Below, one piece after another: positions 6,929-9,945 of a stretch of DNA of 9,945 nt. The first letter of the stretch is position 1. Each line of letters starts with the position of its first letter. The stretch spans positions 1 through 9,945 of the forward strand of contig DKLU01000323.1 in the NCBI GenBank assembly GCA_002455915.1. The letters run 5' to 3'. The notes under the pieces are model-generated. The model searched no databases and was not told where the DNA came from. It saw only the letters and a program-made list of their open reading frames with translations. The translations under genes were made by a program, and so were the position numbers. This DNA is from Chryseobacterium sp. UBA6632. GTDB taxonomy: Bacteria; Bacteroidota; Bacteroidia; Flavobacteriales; Weeksellaceae.

Positions 6929-6936
6929 TAAAGTTA
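6929..6936 (-). promoter_or_regulatory. Possible -7 box of the minus-strand RNA candidate
   Basis: TAACTTTA on the minus strand matches seven of eight positions of TAnnTTTG and stands five bases before the foot of the bulged hairpin. Nineteen bases further upstream the -33 position reads TTTT within GTTTTT, only a partial match to TTTG. Confidence 0.35.
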
Positions 6937-7048
6937 GAAAAAAAATCATGTATTTAAAAACATTTTTTAGTTAAAAATTTCACAAATTTCTGAAAACCAA
7001 TAAATTGAACACTCGTTTTAATTAAATCTAAAATGTTATGAAAAATAG

Positions 7049-7056
7049 TATCTTTA
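7049..7056 (+). promoter_or_regulatory. Possible -7 box of the acyl-CoA carboxylase gene
   Basis: TATCTTTA matches seven of eight positions of TAnnTTTG and lies 20 bases before the ATG at 7077, giving a leader of about 15 bases. No clear TTTG is found at the -33 distance. Confidence 0.35.
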
Positions 7057-7076
7057 GGCGTAAAAATTGAAAGTTT

Positions 7077-8705
7077 ATGGACATTGAATTCAACAAACGG
7101 GAAGATCAAAATAGATTAAAGCTATCCGAGATAAATCGTCTGCTTGCCGAAATTAAAAAAGGGGGTGGAGAAAAAAGACTTCAGAAGCTTCGTGATGAAG
7201 GAAAAATGACGGCAAGAGAAAGAATTGAATATCTTCTCGATAAAGATTCAGATTCCATAGAAATTGGTGCTTTTGCAGGCTATGAAATGTATGAAGAGCA
7301 TGGCGGATGCCCCAGCGGCGGTGTAGTTGTGGTAATGGGATATGTTTCGGGGAGACAATGTTTGGTTGTAGCCAATGATGCATCGGTAAAAGCGGGTGCA
7401 TGGTTTCCGATTACGGGTAAGAAAAACCTGAGAGCACAGGAAATTGCTATGGAAAATAAACTTCCAATTATTTATTTGGTAGACTCTGCTGGTGTATATT
7501 TACCAATGCAGGATGAAATTTTTCCTGATAAAGAACATTTCGGGAGAATTTTCAGAAATAATGCTAAAATGAGTTCCATGGGAATCATCCAGATTTCCGC
7601 TGTAATGGGCAGTTGCGTTGCCGGTGGAGCTTATCTGCCTATCATGAGCGATGAAGCGATGATTGTGGACGGAACGGGCTCTATTTTCCTTGCAGGAAGC
7701 TATTTAGTGAAAGCTGCAATCGGAGAAAGTATTGATAATGAAACGTTGGGTGGAGCGACCACACATTGTACTATTTCCGGAGTTACTGATTATAAGGCTA
7801 AAGATGATAAAGATGCTTTGAATAGAATCAAAAATATCATGAAATCTTTGGGTTCTACTGAAAAAGCTGGATTTGACAGAATTGAAAGTGCTCAGCCAAA
7901 AGAAAAACCAGAAAATATTTTCGGAATTATGCCGGTTTCAAGAGCTGAACAATATGATACATATGAAATCATTAAATGTTTAGTTGATAATTCTGAATTT
8001 GAAGAATATAAACCGGATTACGGTAAAAGTATTGTTTGTGCAACCGCAAGAATCGACGGCTGGTCGGTAGGAATTGTTGCTAACCAAAGAAAATTGGTAA
8101 AAAGCGGAAAAGGTGAAATGCAGTTTGGTGGAGTAATTTATTCTGATTCAGCTGATAAAGCAACAAGATTTATTGCAAATTGTAATCAGAGAAAAATACC
8201 TTTGGTTTTCTTACAGGATGTGACTGGTTTCATGGTTGGTTCAAAATCTGAGCACGGTGGAATCATCAAGGACGGAGCAAAAATGGTAAATGCCGTTTCT
8301 AATTCTGTGGTTCCAAAATTTACGATTATCACAGGAAATTCTTACGGTGCAGGAAACTATGCAATGTGCGGAAAAGCTTATGATCCTAGATTAATTGTGG
8401 CCTGGCCTTGGGCAGATCTTGCCGTAATGGGAGGTGCGCAGGCTGCGAAAGTTTTAGCGCAAATCCAGGAATCGACATTAAAAAAGCAAGGAAAAGAAAT
8501 TTCTGAAGCAGAACGTACGGAAATCCTTGATACAATTTCAAAAAAATATCAAAAACAAACTGAATCAACGTACTCAGCAGCAAGACTTTGGACAGATGCA
8601 ATCATTAATCCAGTAGATACCAGAAAATGGATTTCTATGGGAATTGAAGCCGCTAATCATGCTCCTATTACTGAAAAATTCAACTTAGGAGTAATTCAAG
8701 TATAA
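7077..8705 (+). CDS. Acyl-CoA carboxylase carboxyltransferase (beta) subunit
   Basis: This 542-aa protein is the carboxyltransferase of a biotin-dependent acyl-CoA carboxylase. It moves the carboxyl group from carboxybiotin to an acyl-CoA in the cytoplasm. Both crotonase-like halves are complete. The N-terminal half contains GSCVAGGAYLP (178-188), whose backbone forms an oxyanion hole in this family, and IFLAGSYLVKAAIGE. The C-terminal half contains QDVTGFMVG and GNSYGAGNYAMCG (420-432). These motifs, together with RAQEIAMENKLPIIYLVDSAG, RIFRNNAKMSSMGI and the APITEKFNLGV end, resemble methylcrotonyl-CoA carboxylase beta (leucine breakdown) more than propionyl-CoA carboxylase, but substrate assignment from sequence alone is uncertain. 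The biotin carboxylase and biotin-carrier partners are not in the window; the gene stands alone between a divergent transporter and its own terminator, so its alpha subunit must be encoded elsewhere. Length is normal for the family and no damage is seen. Confidence 0.93.
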   Translation: MDIEFNKREDQNRLKLSEINRLLAEIKKGGGEKRLQKLRDEGKMTARERIEYLLDKDSDSIEIGAFAGYEMYEEHGGCPSGGVVVVMGYVSGRQCLVVANDASVKAGAWFPITGKKNLRAQEIAMENKLPIIYLVDSAGVYLPMQDEIFPDKEHFGRIFRNNAKMSSMGIIQISAVMGSCVAGGAYLPIMSDEAMIVDGTGSIFLAGSYLVKAAIGESIDNETLGGATTHCTISGVTDYKAKDDKDALNRIKNIMKSLGSTEKAGFDRIESAQPKEKPENIFGIMPVSRAEQYDTYEIIKCLVDNSEFEEYKPDYGKSIVCATARIDGWSVGIVANQRKLVKSGKGEMQFGGVIYSDSADKATRFIANCNQRKIPLVFLQDVTGFMVGSKSEHGGIIKDGAKMVNAVSNSVVPKFTIITGNSYGAGNYAMCGKAYDPRLIVAWPWADLAVMGGAQAAKVLAQIQESTLKKQGKEISEAERTEILDTISKKYQKQTESTYSAARLWTDAIINPVDTRKWISMGIEAANHAPITEKFNLGVIQV

Positions 8706-8728
8706 TAAAATTAATTCAAAATACATTT

Positions 8729-8760
8729 AAGCCTTATTATTTTTAATAAGGCTTTTATTT
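8729..8760 (+). terminator. Rho-independent terminator after the carboxyltransferase gene
   Basis: AAGCCTTATTA (8729-8739) pairs perfectly with TAATAAGGCTT (8744-8754), 11 base pairs around a TTTT loop, and is followed by TTATTTTG. It lies 23 bases after the stop codon. It closes a single-gene transcript and separates it from the VanZ-like gene. Confidence 0.88.
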
Positions 8761-8880
8761 TGTTAAAAAATATTAAATAAGCATAAAGTTTCTAAACCAC
8801 ATACTATAAGGGTAAGGTTTTTGTTATAAAAATAACTTCAAAAACTAATAGCACTACAAAACTTTTTTATTACTAATCCC

Positions 8881-8887
8881 AAAAGGA
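8881..8887 (+). promoter_or_regulatory. Shine-Dalgarno-like site before the VanZ-like gene
   Basis: AAAAGGA ends five bases before the ATG at 8893, a good distance for pairing with 16S rRNA. The other genes in the window have A/T-rich leaders without such a site, as is usual in Bacteroidota. It supports the choice of start. Confidence 0.4.
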
Positions 8888-8892
8888 AACCT

Positions 8893-9360
8893 ATGAAAAA
8901 ACATTTTGCAGTTCTAATTTCTGTATACGCCGTCTTTTTATTATATATGATGTTCTTTGGTTCGGGTAGAGAAGCTTCAGATTGCTTCTATCTTCAGCTC
9001 AAGCCTTTTAATACCATACGTATGTTCTTCACAGATAGTCGCGTTCAAGAAACCGATTTCATCATTAATATCATAGGCAATGTCTTTGTTTTCAGTCCGT
9101 TTGGGTGGCTAGGTCTTTGTATTGGAAAATTTAATAAATTCTTTCCTATCACATTTTTCTTTATTATTACCATCACATTAATTGAATTAACTCAATCCTA
9201 CACAGGTCGTGGAGTGGCCGATGTAGATGATGTTTTCCTAAATACTTTGGGAATGATTATAGGATTTATATTATTTAAATATGCTACGTGGAAAAACTTG
9301 GCAAATATCAGATCACATTTCGAACTTTACGATAAAAACTATAAAATACAGACTTCATAA
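8893..9360 (+). CDS. VanZ-like small membrane protein
   Basis: This 155-aa integral membrane protein has the VanZ-like pattern. There are four hydrophobic segments at roughly residues 4-23, 57-77, 83-97 and 114-131. The family signatures are present: NIIGNVFVFSPFG (59-71), E98 and Q101 in IELTQ at the end of the third helix, and GRGVADVDDVFLNTLG (105-120) with its conserved Gly-Arg, acidic residues and Asn. VanZ itself gives low-level teicoplanin resistance in enterococci, but most homologues, including those in Gram-negative bacteria, have no proven role, so resistance should not be assumed here. The final 20 residues are hydrophilic. The gene is probably transcribed alone: a terminator lies upstream and a non-coding repeat region downstream. 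The short AAAAGGA site supports the ATG at 8893. Confidence 0.9.
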   Translation: MKKHFAVLISVYAVFLLYMMFFGSGREASDCFYLQLKPFNTIRMFFTDSRVQETDFIINIIGNVFVFSPFGWLGLCIGKFNKFFPITFFFIITITLIELTQSYTGRGVADVDDVFLNTLGMIIGFILFKYATWKNLANIRSHFELYDKNYKIQTS

Positions 9361-9417
9361 AATTTACAATTGTATTAATTTATAGATCAGTTAATATTTA
9401 AATTATATTCATTAGGA

Positions 9418-9480
9418 GCTATTTCCCGCTTTTCATTACAATCTTTTTTTTCAAAAAAGGATTTTCATTGCAATCGGGGC
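9418..9480. repeat. Direct-repeat and hairpin element (dispersed-repeat candidate)
   Basis: Two copies of a 14-base sequence, TTTTCATTACAATC (9430-9443) and TTTTCATTGCAATC (9462-9475), differ by one base. Between and overlapping them AATCTTTTTT and AAAAAAGGATT form a stem of about ten pairs with one G-T wobble. The unit is bracketed by CCCG (9425-9428) and CGGG (9475-9478). I believe similar sequence recurs in intergenic DNA of flavobacteria, but this is from memory and not shown by the window. It might also weakly terminate the VanZ-like transcript. Confidence 0.5.
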
Positions 9481-9658
9481 TAGGGATTTGGTGTGTTATT
9501 TTAATATTTTATGATCTCAAAAAATGTTTCCTTTTCTCATTTATTTCAATTAATTTGCTTTTCAATTATAATAAATTGCATTTATAGTATTTTAAATACT
9601 CTCAAAAAAAATATTCTTTTTCAATATTTACTTTCGTAAATCTTCAAAACATCCGTGA

Positions 9659-9671
9659 GCCACGAAGTGGC
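9659..9671. repeat. GC-rich palindrome GCCAC-GAA-GTGGC
   Basis: A perfect five-base-pair stem with a GAA loop. It stands out against the AT-rich surroundings and lies 13 bases before a second hairpin, as in paired REP-like elements. One copy only is seen in this window, so dispersal in the genome is inferred. Confidence 0.45.
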
Positions 9672-9684
9672 GATTTACATCAGG

Positions 9685-9706
9685 ATAGGATGATAATCCT
9701 ATTTTT
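9685..9706 (+). terminator. Hairpin with T-tract, terminator-like
   Basis: ATAGGAT (9685-9691) pairs perfectly with ATCCTAT (9696-9702) around a GATA loop and runs into TTTTT (9702-9706). It has the form of a small intrinsic terminator on the plus strand, but lies about 325 bases after the nearest plus-strand stop, so it may instead be part of the repeat element that starts at 9659. Confidence 0.4.
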
Positions 9707-9828
9707 GATAGATAGATAAAAATGTGAAGACATTGGTTTTATTAAAACAGTGCTTAGATCATTCTAGGATGACAAACGCTCTGTTTAAAGTAATGGTACC
9801 AGAAAAGAATAGTTTAGTTTTACCAGTC

Positions 9829-9843
9829 CGCTCCTACGGAGCG
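9829..9843. repeat. GC-rich palindrome CGCTCC-TAC-GGAGCG
   Basis: A perfect six-base-pair stem with a three-base loop, placed nine bases before the heptamer array. GC-rich 15-base palindromes of this sort are unlike the local composition and suggest a REP-like dispersed element; only one copy is visible here. Confidence 0.5.
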
Positions 9844-9851
9844 TCCCGCCT

Positions 9852-9928
9852 TCTAGCATCTAGCATCTAGCATCTAGCATCTAGCATCTAGCATCTAGCA
9901 TCTAGCATCTAGCATCTAGCATCTAGCA
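9852..9928. repeat. Tandem array, 11 perfect copies of the heptamer TCTAGCA
   Basis: Bases 9852-9928 are exactly 77 nt, eleven uninterrupted copies of TCTAGCA with no mismatch. The array begins right after CCGCCT and ends in AAAGATAACTC. Each unit contains CTAG, a tetramer that is rare in many bacterial genomes. Perfect identity suggests recent expansion by slipped-strand replication, so copy number may vary between strains or sequencing runs. It lies outside any visible gene. Confidence 0.97.
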
Positions 9929-9945
9929 AAGATAACTCTTTGGGT

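Larger units (their letters stand above)
9361..9945. other. 585-base gene-free region with clustered small repeats
   Basis: I find no convincing coding frame on either strand. The first 57 bases and the stretch 9490-9650 are plain AT-rich sequence, with one exact dyad AGTATTT-T-AAATACT at 9586-9600 and ATTTAC-TTTC-GTAAAT at 9645-9652 region. The rest is made of palindromes and repeats listed separately. Short tetramer repetition (GATA three times) occurs near 9707-9718, and AAACAG (9745-9750) is inverted as CTGTTT (9781-9786). The pattern is that of a spacer collecting dispersed repeat elements. Confidence 0.6.

Noticed and set aside
6887..6949. Minus-strand mini-ORF of 20 codons (MIFFLTLHQSIGDNILYKIL) overlapping the RNA candidate
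   Set aside because: Its ATG lies upstream of the predicted transcript start, it has no ribosome-binding site, and it shows no run of one amino acid that would make it a convincing leader peptide.
7153..8601. Minus-strand frames of 82 and 71 codons inside the carboxyltransferase gene
   Set aside because: Antisense to a conserved enzyme gene; His/Leu-rich compositions are typical of shadows.
8893..9360. VanZ-like gene as a glycopeptide-resistance determinant
   Set aside because: No vanHAX or other resistance genes are nearby, and VanZ-like proteins are widespread with mostly unknown roles.
9852..9928. Heptamer array considered as a CRISPR array
   Set aside because: The units are 7 bases and directly adjacent with no spacers, so it is a simple tandem repeat.

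Overview
The window looks like chromosomal DNA of a flavobacterium, most likely Chryseobacterium or a close relative in the Weeksellaceae. The evidence is low GC, A-rich leaders with few Shine-Dalgarno sites, several -7 boxes of the Bacteroidota type (TAnnTTTG), a secreted protein with a type IX secretion (T9SS) sorting tail, and a PorV/PorQ-family outer-membrane protein. The genus is inferred from protein flavour, not from a marker gene.

Layout. Bases 1-134 hold the 3' end of a plus-strand gene, closed by a hairpin terminator. Next come an unrecognised exported protein (202-1074) and the excision nuclease gene uvrC (1135-2937). A small T9SS cargo protein with a GEVED-like domain (3063-3842) faces a three-gene minus-strand cluster running from 6712 to 3941: an EamA-type transporter, a PorV/PorQ-family beta-barrel and an exported protein of unknown function. 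One strong hairpin at 3884-3918 separates the two directions. A 364-base gap (6713-7076) contains a bulged hairpin, a -7-like box and a strong terminator, all on the minus strand, which together look like a small RNA gene of about 110 nt or a leader/attenuator of the transporter gene. On its plus side starts the carboxyltransferase (beta) subunit of a biotin-dependent acyl-CoA carboxylase, most like methylcrotonyl-CoA carboxylase (7077-8705), which has its own terminator. A VanZ-like small membrane protein follows (8893-9360).

The last 585 bases contain no convincing gene. They hold a string of small repeats and palindromes: a 14-base direct repeat around a poly-T/poly-A hairpin, several short GC-rich hairpins, and eleven perfect tandem copies of a 7-base unit (TCTAGCA) close to the window end.

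Most protein genes here are housekeeping or ordinary envelope genes and do not form one pathway. The parts most worth a second look are the minus-strand RNA candidate at about 6811-6936, the repeat cluster at 9418-9928, and the pairing of a PorV-like barrel with an uncharacterised exported protein beside a T9SS cargo gene.
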